Assembly: GCF_022429645.1 (NCBI RefSeq)
Contig: NZ_CP092480.1
Coordinates: 3,640,501-3,704,500, forward strand
Length of the DNA: 64,000 bases
From: Lutibacter sp. A80
GTDB lineage: Bacteria; Bacteroidota; Bacteroidia; Flavobacteriales; Flavobacteriaceae
Direction of reading: 5' to 3'
Below, in pieces: positions 37,200 through 44,755 of this stretch. Each line of letters opens with the position of its first letter. The stretch's first letter is position 1. The notes below the pieces were generated by a model. It was not told the DNA's origin and made no database searches. It saw only the letters and a list, made by a program, of their open reading frames with translations. The translations under genes were made by a program, and so were the position numbers.

Positions 37200-37254
37200 T
37201 CTTAATATTGTTTTTTTAATGGAATGCAAAGTTACATTTTTGCTTTGGTTTTAA

Positions 37255-40200
37255 TTATTTTTTATAATGTTTTTTATATTGGTGATGTGCAAAAACTGCT
37301 AAAATTGAAACTACAGCTACTGAATAGTATACAAAAGTAGGTGTAATAGCTTTATCTCCACTTGCATAAGAGTGTAAACCAGAAAGGTAGAAATTTACTC
37401 CAAAATAGGTCATTAAAATAGATGCAAATGCTGCAACAGAGAATAAATTAAAGGCAAATCTACCTCTTAACCCAGGTACTAAACGCATATGTAATACAAA
37501 TGCGTAAACCATAATGCTTATTAAAGCCCAAGTTTCTTTTGGATCCCAGCCCCAATAACGTCCCCAACTTTCATTAGCCCATTGTCCACCTAAAAAGTTA
37601 CCAACAACTAATAATATCAATCCAATAGTTAAAGCCATTTCGTTAATAATGGTAATTTCTTTAATCATTAAACCAACTTTCTTTTTATTTTTAGAGTTGG
37701 TAATAATCATAAGTATTAAGGCTACTAAACCTAAAATCATACCTAAAGCAAATGGGCCATAACTTGCTACAATTATAGAAACATGAATCATTAACCAATA
37801 CGAATTAAGCACAGGTTGTAGGTTTGCAATCTCTGGATCCATCCAGTTCCAATGTGCAACCATTAATATAAATGATGTTAAAAAAGCGGTAGCAGCAATT
37901 GTCATTGAAGATTTTCTACCAAAAATTAACCCGAAAAGCATAGTAGCCCACGCAACATAAATCATAGATTCGTAGGCATTACTCCAAGGAGCATTTCCAC
38001 TTACAATCCAACGAGCAATTAAACCTCCAGTGTGTAATAAAAACAAACCTATAACAATAGCAATACTTGCTTTAATTAAGAAGTCTACACTTTTATTGTT
38101 TTTAAAAATTTGGAAAATTACTAAGAAGAACATTAAGGTTCCAATGTACATATAGTAGCTATAGATGGTCTTAAAAATATCGTATTTATTATAAGCAATT
38201 TCTAAATCAATTTTATCATCTGATGGATATACTGCGCTTCCATATTTTTTTTGAAAGTTTATAATTCCACCTAAAATTTCATCAGATTTACTATAGTCTT
38301 TAGTATTATTAGATTCTGATAATGTTTGAAGGTAAATTGGTAAAATTTGTCGTACAAAAACAGAGTCTTGGCCTTTAAAATTTGCAGAATTTATATCGTT
38401 ATGCGATACCCAAGTGTTATTATAATCATTTGGAATTGGAAAAATTCTTAAAACATCACCTGTAATTGCTGAATATAATAGATTTACTCTTCTATCTACG
38501 TTAATTACATCTTTTTCAAACTTACTTTTAATATTGGTTTTTTGAGCATCTTGTTGAATTTCAGAAATTTTATACATTCCTTTAGCATCAAAAAAGTTAG
38601 CAAGTGTAGCATTTTTTTGATCGTGTGGAATACCAATAATATCTCTTAATAAGGTATTGTCTTTTTCAATATAAATTATAGGAATTTGAAACCATAATCT
38701 AGGGTTTTGTTGAATTGATAAAAATACCTGTGTTGCTGTCATTCCTTTGTAAGTATCGTGTTTACTTACTTTTCGTAATAATTCAGAGGCATAGGTATGC
38801 ACAGGTTTCATTCTACCGCCAGCATCTTGTATTACAACTTTACTAAATTTTTCGGAATGCGCTACATCAATTTTATTTTTTACCAGAGCAGAATCTACTT
38901 GTTGTTCTGTTAGGGTGTGGTTATGTTCTTGTGCAAAAGTTAGTGTTGAAAATAAAATAATTATAATTGAAGATAGAATTGCTTTTTGAGTTTTCACTTT
39001 TTCTAAACTTTTTCTTAAGAAATCGAAGCGAGTATTTTTTACAAATAGTATTAATATTAAGCCTGCATACAATAAAAAATACCCTATGTATGTAATTGTA
39101 GAACCCCAAAAATCGTGATTTACAGATAGGTGTGTTTCTTCATATTGTTCAGTAATATTATAACTAGATTGGAAAAATTTATAGCCTTTATAATTCAATA
39201 TATTATTCATAAAAATTCTAAAATCAAAAGTTTCACTAGGATCAATAACTGTAACTTCACTAGCAAAAGACATTGGACTGTTAGAGCCTGGGTATTTGTC
39301 CAATTGAAAATCGTTTAATTTAATGCTAAAAGGTAATTCTTTTTGCAAAGCTCCATAGCTCATTCTAAAGTTTAATTTACCTACTGAAAATTGAGTTGGA
39401 GGTTGAATTGCAAATTTACCACCTACAAGTTTTACTTCTTTTGTTTCGTTTCCAACGGTTACATCAAATGTTAATTGTCCTAATGTGTTTTGATCTTTAT
39501 CTCCAGAAATGGTTTTATATGAACCTTTTAAAGAAGCATTTGGAACAACAAATTGCATTCCAGCAATATTGTGTACTGCCATTAATGAAAAATCTTGTAA
39601 ACTATCCTTAGCAACTGTGCCTTCAAAACTATCTGCCATTCTAAAAAAAGTTCCATCTACGGTAGTTTGAATTTTAATAGTACCATCAATGTTTTTAAAA
39701 TCTATAGTGTTTGTATTTGGGGCATCATAACCTATTAAAACACCATGTATTACTTCTGAAGTTCCTCTTTTAATATAATGGTCATGTCTTCCTCCTGAAC
39801 CAGATTCAACAAAATGCATATATTCATCTCCAGTTTCACTTTCTTCAAAAGTTTCTAATGCATTTGGAATGTAGTTTGTAAGTTTTACTTCAACATCGGT
39901 ACCTTTAAAGTCTGTATCATAACTATAATTATTTGTTCCTAACGAGGATAATAAAATAGGGTGATGAACAGGTGTTTTTTGTTCATTCCCATCATTAACA
40001 GTAATACTTAGATAGTTTTTTTCGGTTAAAAACTTATTAGTTACTTGTCCTTCTTTTATAGGCATTATTCCTTCAAAACTGATATAACGAGTTATTCCAG
40101 CTCCAATTATTATTAAAAAAAAGGCAAGGTGAAATACTAAAACTACTAACTTTTCTTTTCTCAATAATCGATACTTAAAAATATTACCAAAAAAGTTGAT

Positions 40201-40374
40201 TGCAAATAGCAACATTATTGCTTCAAACCACCAAGCATTATAAACTAATGCTTTGGCTGTTTCTGTACCATAATCGTTTTCAATAAATGTAGCAATTCCC
40301 ATTGCTAATGCAAAAATTAAGAACAAAAGAGCCATTAAACGTGTTGAATAAATTAGAGAAAGTAGTTTCTTCAT
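37255..40374 (-). CDS. ccsBA: Cytochrome c biogenesis protein CcsBA (ResB-CcsA fusion)
   Basis: System II cytochrome c synthase in one 1039-residue chain. It exports heme and attaches it to CXXCH motifs of periplasmic cytochromes. The N-terminal third is ResB-like: four membrane helices (about 8-110 and near 420-445) surround a large periplasmic region. The C-terminal part (about residue 750 on) is CcsA, with eight or so helices and the heme-handling WWD motif in WGRYWGWDPKETWALI, plus conserved histidines (LLHTGG, MIHVSI). It is needed for the c-type NorC and the NirK cytochrome domain encoded nearby. Upstream lie a TATTTTTG box and an FNR-like dyad. Confidence 0.94.
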   Translation of the reverse strand: MKKLLSLIYSTRLMALLFLIFALAMGIATFIENDYGTETAKALVYNAWWFEAIMLLFAINFFGNIFKYRLLRKEKLVVLVFHLAFFLIIIGAGITRYISFEGIMPIKEGQVTNKFLTEKNYLSITVNDGNEQKTPVHHPILLSSLGTNNYSYDTDFKGTDVEVKLTNYIPNALETFEESETGDEYMHFVESGSGGRHDHYIKRGTSEVIHGVLIGYDAPNTNTIDFKNIDGTIKIQTTVDGTFFRMADSFEGTVAKDSLQDFSLMAVHNIAGMQFVVPNASLKGSYKTISGDKDQNTLGQLTFDVTVGNETKEVKLVGGKFAIQPPTQFSVGKLNFRMSYGALQKELPFSIKLNDFQLDKYPGSNSPMSFASEVTVIDPSETFDFRIFMNNILNYKGYKFFQSSYNITEQYEETHLSVNHDFWGSTITYIGYFLLYAGLILILFVKNTRFDFLRKSLEKVKTQKAILSSIIIILFSTLTFAQEHNHTLTEQQVDSALVKNKIDVAHSEKFSKVVIQDAGGRMKPVHTYASELLRKVSKHDTYKGMTATQVFLSIQQNPRLWFQIPIIYIEKDNTLLRDIIGIPHDQKNATLANFFDAKGMYKISEIQQDAQKTNIKSKFEKDVINVDRRVNLLYSAITGDVLRIFPIPNDYNNTWVSHNDINSANFKGQDSVFVRQILPIYLQTLSESNNTKDYSKSDEILGGIINFQKKYGSAVYPSDDKIDLEIAYNKYDIFKTIYSYYMYIGTLMFFLVIFQIFKNNKSVDFLIKASIAIVIGLFLLHTGGLIARWIVSGNAPWSNAYESMIYVAWATMLFGLIFGRKSSMTIAATAFLTSFILMVAHWNWMDPEIANLQPVLNSYWLMIHVSIIVASYGPFALGMILGLVALILMIITNSKNKKKVGLMIKEITIINEMALTIGLILLVVGNFLGGQWANESWGRYWGWDPKETWALISIMVYAFVLHMRLVPGLRGRFAFNLFSVAAFASILMTYFGVNFYLSGLHSYASGDKAITPTFVYYSVAVVSILAVFAHHQYKKHYKK

Positions 40375-40408
40375 TACAGTTGTTTTATTTTTAAAAATAA
40401 ATGTTGGG

Positions 40409-40416
40409 CAAAAATA
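40409..40416 (-). promoter_or_regulatory. Possible -7 element of ccsBA
   Basis: TATTTTTG on the minus strand. A TTG (40441-40443) lies 24 bases further upstream, slightly longer spacing than usual. Confidence 0.5.
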
Positions 40417-40430
40417 ATGATAATTGTCAT
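40417..40430. promoter_or_regulatory. CRP/FNR-type dyad at the ccsBA promoter
   Basis: ATGAT-AATT-GTCAT: TGAT-N4-RTCA form with one mismatch between arms, directly adjoining the ccsBA -7 box. Confidence 0.4.
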
Positions 40431-40518
40431 ATTAGCCATTCAAAATCGTTTATTTAAGACTATTATCCATATTTTTTAACACTCTGACAAATATAATAGT
40501 AACTTTTAGTACAGCCGC

Positions 40519-40530
40519 TGACCATTGTCA
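40519..40530. promoter_or_regulatory. TGAC-N4-GTCA dyad between ccsBA and tnaA
   Basis: TGAC-CATT-GTCA, perfect 4-bp arms with FNR/CRP-like spacing, about 60 bases upstream of the tnaA -7 box. Short, so chance is possible. Confidence 0.3.
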
Positions 40531-40582
40531 TTAAAAATTGATTGTTTTTTAAGGTTTTTTATACTAGAAATAAAAAGTTTTG

Positions 40583-40590
40583 TAAATTTG
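40583..40590 (+). promoter_or_regulatory. Possible -7 element of the tnaA transcript
   Basis: TAAATTTG, 20 bases before the leader reading frame and 162 bases before tnaA. No TTG at the normal distance upstream. If used, it gives an unusually long leader for this genome region. Confidence 0.45.
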
Positions 40591-40609
40591 TTATTGACTT
40601 ATATTCTAA

Positions 40610-40687
40610 ATGAAAAATTTAAATCTTTATACTATTCATTTTAATATCTATTTAAATATTAAACGCCCAGAGTGTTTTATTAAATAG
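40610..40687 (+). CDS. Putative leader peptide upstream of tryptophanase
   Basis: 25 codons: ATG start shortly after the TAAATTTG box, TAG stop 65 bases before tnaA. The peptide contains HFNIYLNIKRP (residues 10-20), which recalls the WFNI...RP end of E. coli TnaC (known to stall ribosomes with tryptophan), but it has no tryptophan and continues five residues past the proline. It may be a regulatory leader peptide or an accidental frame. Its low GC content gives no extra support. Confidence 0.3.
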   Translation: MKNLNLYTIHFNIYLNIKRPECFIK

Positions 40688-40752
40688 TGCCACTTTTTTA
40701 AGCGATTTTTTCGCACTTTTCTCACATCTTTTTTAACTTAAAATTTAGTATT

Positions 40753-42129
40753 ATGGAATTACCATACGCAGAACCGTATAAAATAAAAATGGTAGAAACT
40801 ATTAAGCGTTCTACAAAAGAGCAACGTTTACAATGGATTAAAGAAGCAAATTACAATTTATTTAACTTATCTTCAGATACTGTTTTTATTGATTTATTAA
40901 CGGATTCTGGAACAGGTGCAATGAGCGATAAACAATGGGCAGAAATGATGATTGGAGATGAAAGTTATGCCGGCTCTACATCTTTTAAAAAATTAAAAGA
41001 AACAGTTCAAAAAATAACAGGATTTAACTATTTTTTACCGACACACCAAGGAAGAGCTGCAGAAAATGTTTTGTTTTCTACATTGATAAAAGAAGGGGAT
41101 ATTGTTCCTGGTAATTCTCATTTTGATACTACTAAAGGACATATAGAGTTTAGAAAGGCAATTGCAGTAGATTGTACAATTGATGAAGCATTTGATACTT
41201 CTAACAAATATCCTTTTAAAGGGAATATCGATTTAAATAAACTAGAAGCAGTATTTAAAAAATATCCAAAAGAAAAAATTCCATTTGTAATTTTAACAAT
41301 TACCTGTAATAGTGCAGGAGGACAGCCTGTTTCGGTTGAAAATATAAAAGCAGTCTCAACGCTGTGCAAGCACTATGGAATACCATTGTATTTTGATGCT
41401 GCTCGTTTTTCAGAAAACGCTTATTTTATAAAAAAAAGAGAAGAGGGATATGCTAATAAAACCATTAAAGAAATTGTAAAAGAAGTTTTTTCTTATGGAG
41501 ATGGAATGACAATGAGCGCCAAAAAAGATGGTTTGGTAAATATGGGAGGTTTTATAGCACTTAATAATAAAGACGTGTTTAAGCAAGCCACTGTTTTTAA
41601 TATAATGTTTGAAGGATTTATTACTTATGGAGGAATGAATGGCCGCGATATGGGAGCCTTAGCAGTTGGTTTAAACGAATCTACAGAATTTAATTATTTA
41701 GAAAGTAGGATAGAACAAGTTGCTTATTTAGGGCATAAATTAGTTGAATATGGAGTTCCTGTGCAGCAACCATTTGGAGGACACGCAATTTTCTTAGATG
41801 CTAACAAATTTGTGCCTAATATTCCGAGAGAAGAATATAGAGCCCAAGCTTTAGCAATTGAACTTTATATAGTTGGTGGAATACGAGGCGTAGAGATTGG
41901 TACTGTGTTAGCTGATAGAGATCCTTTTACCCGAAAAAATAGATATCCAGAACTAGAATTAGTACGTTTGGCAATACCAAGAAGAACATACACAAATAAT
42001 CACATGGCTTATGTTGCTGCTACGCTAAAAAATATTTACGATTCTAGAAATGAAGCAAAATCAGGGTATAATATTATTGATGAAGCCCCTATTATGAGAC
42101 ATTTTACGGCTAAATTCAGCAAAATTTAA
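40753..42129 (+). CDS. tnaA: Tryptophanase (tryptophan indole-lyase)
   Basis: PLP enzyme splitting tryptophan to indole, pyruvate and ammonia. 458 residues, in the beta-eliminating lyase family. IDLLTDSGTGAMSDKQWAEMM, THQGRAAEN, NSAGGQPVS, FDAARFSENAYFI and the PLP lysine in MSAKKDGLV are visible. Features that separate tryptophanase from tyrosine phenol-lyase favour tryptophanase: FDTTKGH and EAFDT, VEIG where the phenol-lyase has MERG, and the C-terminal RHFTAKF with histidine where the phenol-lyase has phenylalanine. No tryptophan permease gene follows. The long leader may carry regulation. Confidence 0.88.
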   Translation: MELPYAEPYKIKMVETIKRSTKEQRLQWIKEANYNLFNLSSDTVFIDLLTDSGTGAMSDKQWAEMMIGDESYAGSTSFKKLKETVQKITGFNYFLPTHQGRAAENVLFSTLIKEGDIVPGNSHFDTTKGHIEFRKAIAVDCTIDEAFDTSNKYPFKGNIDLNKLEAVFKKYPKEKIPFVILTITCNSAGGQPVSVENIKAVSTLCKHYGIPLYFDAARFSENAYFIKKREEGYANKTIKEIVKEVFSYGDGMTMSAKKDGLVNMGGFIALNNKDVFKQATVFNIMFEGFITYGGMNGRDMGALAVGLNESTEFNYLESRIEQVAYLGHKLVEYGVPVQQPFGGHAIFLDANKFVPNIPREEYRAQALAIELYIVGGIRGVEIGTVLADRDPFTRKNRYPELELVRLAIPRRTYTNNHMAYVAATLKNIYDSRNEAKSGYNIIDEAPIMRHFTAKFSKI

Positions 42130-42150
42130 TACTTGTCAGTCTTTTTTTAT

Positions 42151-42158
42151 TATTTTTG
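42151..42158 (+). promoter_or_regulatory. Possible -7 element of the Rrf2 gene
   Basis: TATTTTTG, 29 bases before the start codon; TTG at 42133-42135 gives a short 15-base spacer. Confidence 0.42.
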
Positions 42159-42187
42159 TGGCTTCAACGCTATAAATTTTAAAAAGT

Positions 42188-42661
42188 ATGATGTTATCAC
42201 GAGCAAGTAAGTATGCAATTCTGTCAACATTATTTTTGGCAGAACATGTAAAAGATAATAAAAAAATAAGTGTTCGTGTTATTGCTGAAACTATTGATGT
42301 TCCAAGTCCTTTTCTTGCAAAATTATTTCAACAATTGGTAAAAGGTAAAATTATATCTTCAACCAAAGGACCACACGGTGGATTTTATTTAACCAAAAAA
42401 AATCAACAAAAAACAGTATTGGATATTATAGAAAATATTGATGGATTAAATAGGTTAAACGAATGCTTTTTAGGGCTATCGGAATGCGATTCAAGCAATC
42501 CTTGCCCTGTACATTTTATTGTAGAACCATTTAAAAACAGTATTCTAGGGAAATTTAGAGATAAAACTATTATGGAGTTTTCTAAGGAAATTGTGGCAAA
42601 TGGCAGAAAATTAAGTATCAAAGATATCTCTCCAGAAATAAAAATTTCAGAAAATAAATAA
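42188..42661 (+). CDS. Rrf2-family regulator with three conserved cysteines
   Basis: Winged-helix regulator of 157 residues (a second Met directly follows the first). LSRASKYAILSTLFLAE is the family N terminus, and the DNA-binding part is VRVIAETIDVPSPFLAKLFQ. Three cysteines, C93, C100 and C106 (spacing C-x6-C-x5-C), match the position of the [2Fe-2S] ligands of NsrR, IscR and RsrR. Immediately upstream of norC, an NsrR-like role in sensing NO is the natural guess, but an IscR-like or redox role is possible. Its stop codon abuts the FNR-type dyad of the norC promoter. Confidence 0.85.
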   Translation: MMLSRASKYAILSTLFLAEHVKDNKKISVRVIAETIDVPSPFLAKLFQQLVKGKIISSTKGPHGGFYLTKKNQQKTVLDIIENIDGLNRLNECFLGLSECDSSNPCPVHFIVEPFKNSILGKFRDKTIMEFSKEIVANGRKLSIKDISPEIKISENK

Positions 42662-42662
42662 A

Positions 42663-42678
42663 AGTGATATTTATCATT
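42663..42678. promoter_or_regulatory. FNR/DNR-type dyad at the norC promoter
   Basis: AGTGAT-ATTT-ATCATT, core TGAT-N4-ATCA (42665-42676). Its centre lies about 40 bases upstream of the transcription start predicted from the -7 box, the usual class II activator position. Confidence 0.6.
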
Positions 42679-42706
42679 GAAATATATAAAAAATAATATA
42701 TTTTTG
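42677..42706 (+). promoter_or_regulatory. Bacteroidota-type promoter of norC
   Basis: TTG (42677-42679), 19-base spacer, TATTTTTG (42699-42706). Full match to TTG / TAnnTTTG, with a leader of about 65 bases to norC. Confidence 0.7.
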
Positions 42707-42775
42707 CTTCATATAAAAGATAAAAAGATCTTAATATATTGTAAATGAAAATTAATCAGTTAAACTAGTAAAAAC

Positions 42776-43264
42776 ATGTTATCAAAAAAACAAGCAAGAG
42801 CTTTCTTTTTGGGAGGGACATTAGTAACGTTTCTTATTTTTATAGGACTTACAGTGTTTTCTTTATCTAAGGATGTTGATCAAACAAATCACGATAAAAT
42901 TACTGCAGAAGTTGTGAGAGGGAAAGAGATTTGGGAAACTAATAATTGTATGGGATGTCATACTATATTAGGTGAAGGAGGTTATTATGCTCCAGAATTA
43001 ACCAAAGTTGTAGACAGATTAAATGCAAAATATAACAATAATGGAGAAGAAGTTATTAAAAGTATTTTAATGTCTAAAGGTCCTTGGCAACCAAATGGAA
43101 GAAAAATGGTAGCGTATGGTATGTCAGAGGCTGAAGCAAATGATGTGGTTGCTTTCTTTAAATGGATTGGAGAAATTGACTTAAATGGATTTGGTAAAGT
43201 AGTAGGTGTAGATAGAAAAATATCACCGATTGCTAAAGAAAGAATGGAAAACACTAATCAATAA
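42776..43264 (+). CDS. norC: Nitric oxide reductase cytochrome c subunit
   Basis: Membrane-anchored c-type cytochrome that passes electrons to NorB for reduction of NO to N2O. 162 residues: one N-terminal helix (about 8-32), then a single heme motif CMGCH (C58, C61, H62) followed by GEGGYYAPEL, which is characteristic of NorC. An axial methionine is offered by GRKMVAYGM. It is first gene of the cluster, behind an FNR-type promoter and 18 bases from norB. Confidence 0.94.
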   Translation: MLSKKQARAFFLGGTLVTFLIFIGLTVFSLSKDVDQTNHDKITAEVVRGKEIWETNNCMGCHTILGEGGYYAPELTKVVDRLNAKYNNNGEEVIKSILMSKGPWQPNGRKMVAYGMSEAEANDVVAFFKWIGEIDLNGFGKVVGVDRKISPIAKERMENTNQ

Positions 43265-43282
43265 CTTTAAAATAAATTTAAA

Positions 43283-44620
43283 ATGAAATATAAATCACAA
43301 AAAGTAGCTTATTGGTTCTTTGCACTTTCAATGCTATTATTAGTTTTACAAATAACCTATGGTTTTATTATGGGTTTTGCTCGAATAGGCTTTGATAATT
43401 TACATGAATTTATTCCTTTTAATACCGCTAGAGCAGTTCATACAAATTTATTAGTTGTTTGGTTACTTTCTGGTTTTATGGGAGCTGCTTATTATATAAT
43501 TCCTGAAGAGGCACAACGCGAATTGGTAAATGTAAAATTGGCATATGTTCAATTAATTAGTTTGGCTGTTGTTGGTGTAATTTCAATAGTTGGTTTTCAC
43601 TTTAATATGTGGGAAGGACGTAAATTTTTAGAAATTCCGCGACCATTAGATTATTTAGTTGTACTAAATGTACTTTTGTTTTTAGGTCTAATTTTAATTA
43701 CCTTATTCAAAGGTAAAAAACAAACTACCACTGCATTGGTGCTTTCAATGGGGCTGTTATTTGCAGCATTATTGTATTTACCTGGAATGCTACCATTTGA
43801 TAGCCAAGTTACCGATTCATTTTTCCGTTGGTGGGTAGTTCACTTATGGGTAGAAGGTGTTTGGGAATTAATTATGGGTGGTATTTTATCATTCTTGTTA
43901 ATTAAACTAACTGGTGTAGATAGAGAAGTTATCGAAAAATGGTTATATGTAATTGTAGGGTTAACATTTTTATCTGGAGTGTTGGGTACAGGACACCACT
44001 ACTATTATATTGGTGTAAATAAAATTTGGTTGCTTGTAGGAGGTATTTTCTCAGCATTAGAGCCTTTAGCATTTTTAGCAATGGCATTATTTGCTGTAAA
44101 TATGTACAGAAAAGGGGAGAAAAAACATCCAAATAAATTAGCCTTATATTGGACTTTAGGTGCTGCAATTGTTTCTTTTGTAGGAGCAGGTTTGTTAGGC
44201 TTTGCGCATACATTACCACAAACTAATTTATATACACATGGTACTTTGGTTACTGCAATGCACGCACATTTAGCTTTTTGGGGAGCATATGCAATGATTG
44301 TTTTAGCAATTATTAGTTACAGTTTACCAAATATGACCGGTAGAAAATTTTATGATAGTGCAACAGGAAGAATGGCTTTTTGGTTATCTAATATTGGTAT
44401 GATTGGTATGACAGTAGCTTTTGGTGTTGCAGGTGTGGCACAAGTTTATTTAGAACGAAAGTTTGGAATGGATTTTATGGAAGTTCAAAAAGAAATTAGT
44501 ATTCATTTTGTAATATTAATTTTATGTGCAAGTATGTTTGCTACTGGAATTGTAATGTACATTGTAGATTTTTATAAACACGGAACTCCTACAGACGAAG
44601 CTTTAGAAATAATAGAATAA
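43283..44620 (+). CDS. norB: Nitric oxide reductase catalytic subunit
   Basis: Heme-copper-oxidase superfamily protein of 445 residues with about twelve membrane helices, reducing two NO to N2O. Heme and FeB ligands are visible in order: HTNLLVVWLL (heme b histidine), WVVHLWVEGVWELIMGG, GTGHHYYYIG and MHAHLAFWGAY. The HLWVEGVWE motif with extra glutamate distinguishes cNOR from cbb3 oxidase. The subunit composition NorB plus NorC with no quinol domain marks it as cNOR. It is followed by nirK after 135 bases. Confidence 0.93.
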   Translation: MKYKSQKVAYWFFALSMLLLVLQITYGFIMGFARIGFDNLHEFIPFNTARAVHTNLLVVWLLSGFMGAAYYIIPEEAQRELVNVKLAYVQLISLAVVGVISIVGFHFNMWEGRKFLEIPRPLDYLVVLNVLLFLGLILITLFKGKKQTTTALVLSMGLLFAALLYLPGMLPFDSQVTDSFFRWWVVHLWVEGVWELIMGGILSFLLIKLTGVDREVIEKWLYVIVGLTFLSGVLGTGHHYYYIGVNKIWLLVGGIFSALEPLAFLAMALFAVNMYRKGEKKHPNKLALYWTLGAAIVSFVGAGLLGFAHTLPQTNLYTHGTLVTAMHAHLAFWGAYAMIVLAIISYSLPNMTGRKFYDSATGRMAFWLSNIGMIGMTVAFGVAGVAQVYLERKFGMDFMEVQKEISIHFVILILCASMFATGIVMYIVDFYKHGTPTDEALEIIE

Positions 44621-44755
44621 AAGGTATTTAAAAGATAGATTCTGAATTATTGTCTTGATTATCAAAGTGTTTAGTACTTCGATATTTCTTACAAAAATAG
44701 AAAGATGTCTTTTTTAATGTATCTTAACAAATGTAAACTATTAATTAAAACTCAA

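Larger units (their letters stand above)
40375..40752. other. Divergent regulatory region ccsBA / tnaA
   Basis: 378 bases. From left to right: ccsBA -7 box (40409-40416, minus strand), TGAT-type dyad (40417-40430), TGAC-N4-GTCA dyad (40519-40530), TAAATTTG element (40583-40590) and a 25-codon reading frame (40610-40687) in the tnaA leader. A weak hairpin GCGA-N5-TCGC follows at 40702-40714. Confidence 0.6.

Noticed and set aside
44655-44665. TTGATTATCAA upstream of nirK, looking like an FNR site
   Set aside because: The half sites are separated by one base instead of four, so the geometry is wrong for a CRP/FNR dimer.
44705-44755. Upstream ATG start for nirK
   Set aside because: It would bury the lipoprotein signal 17 residues inside the protein.
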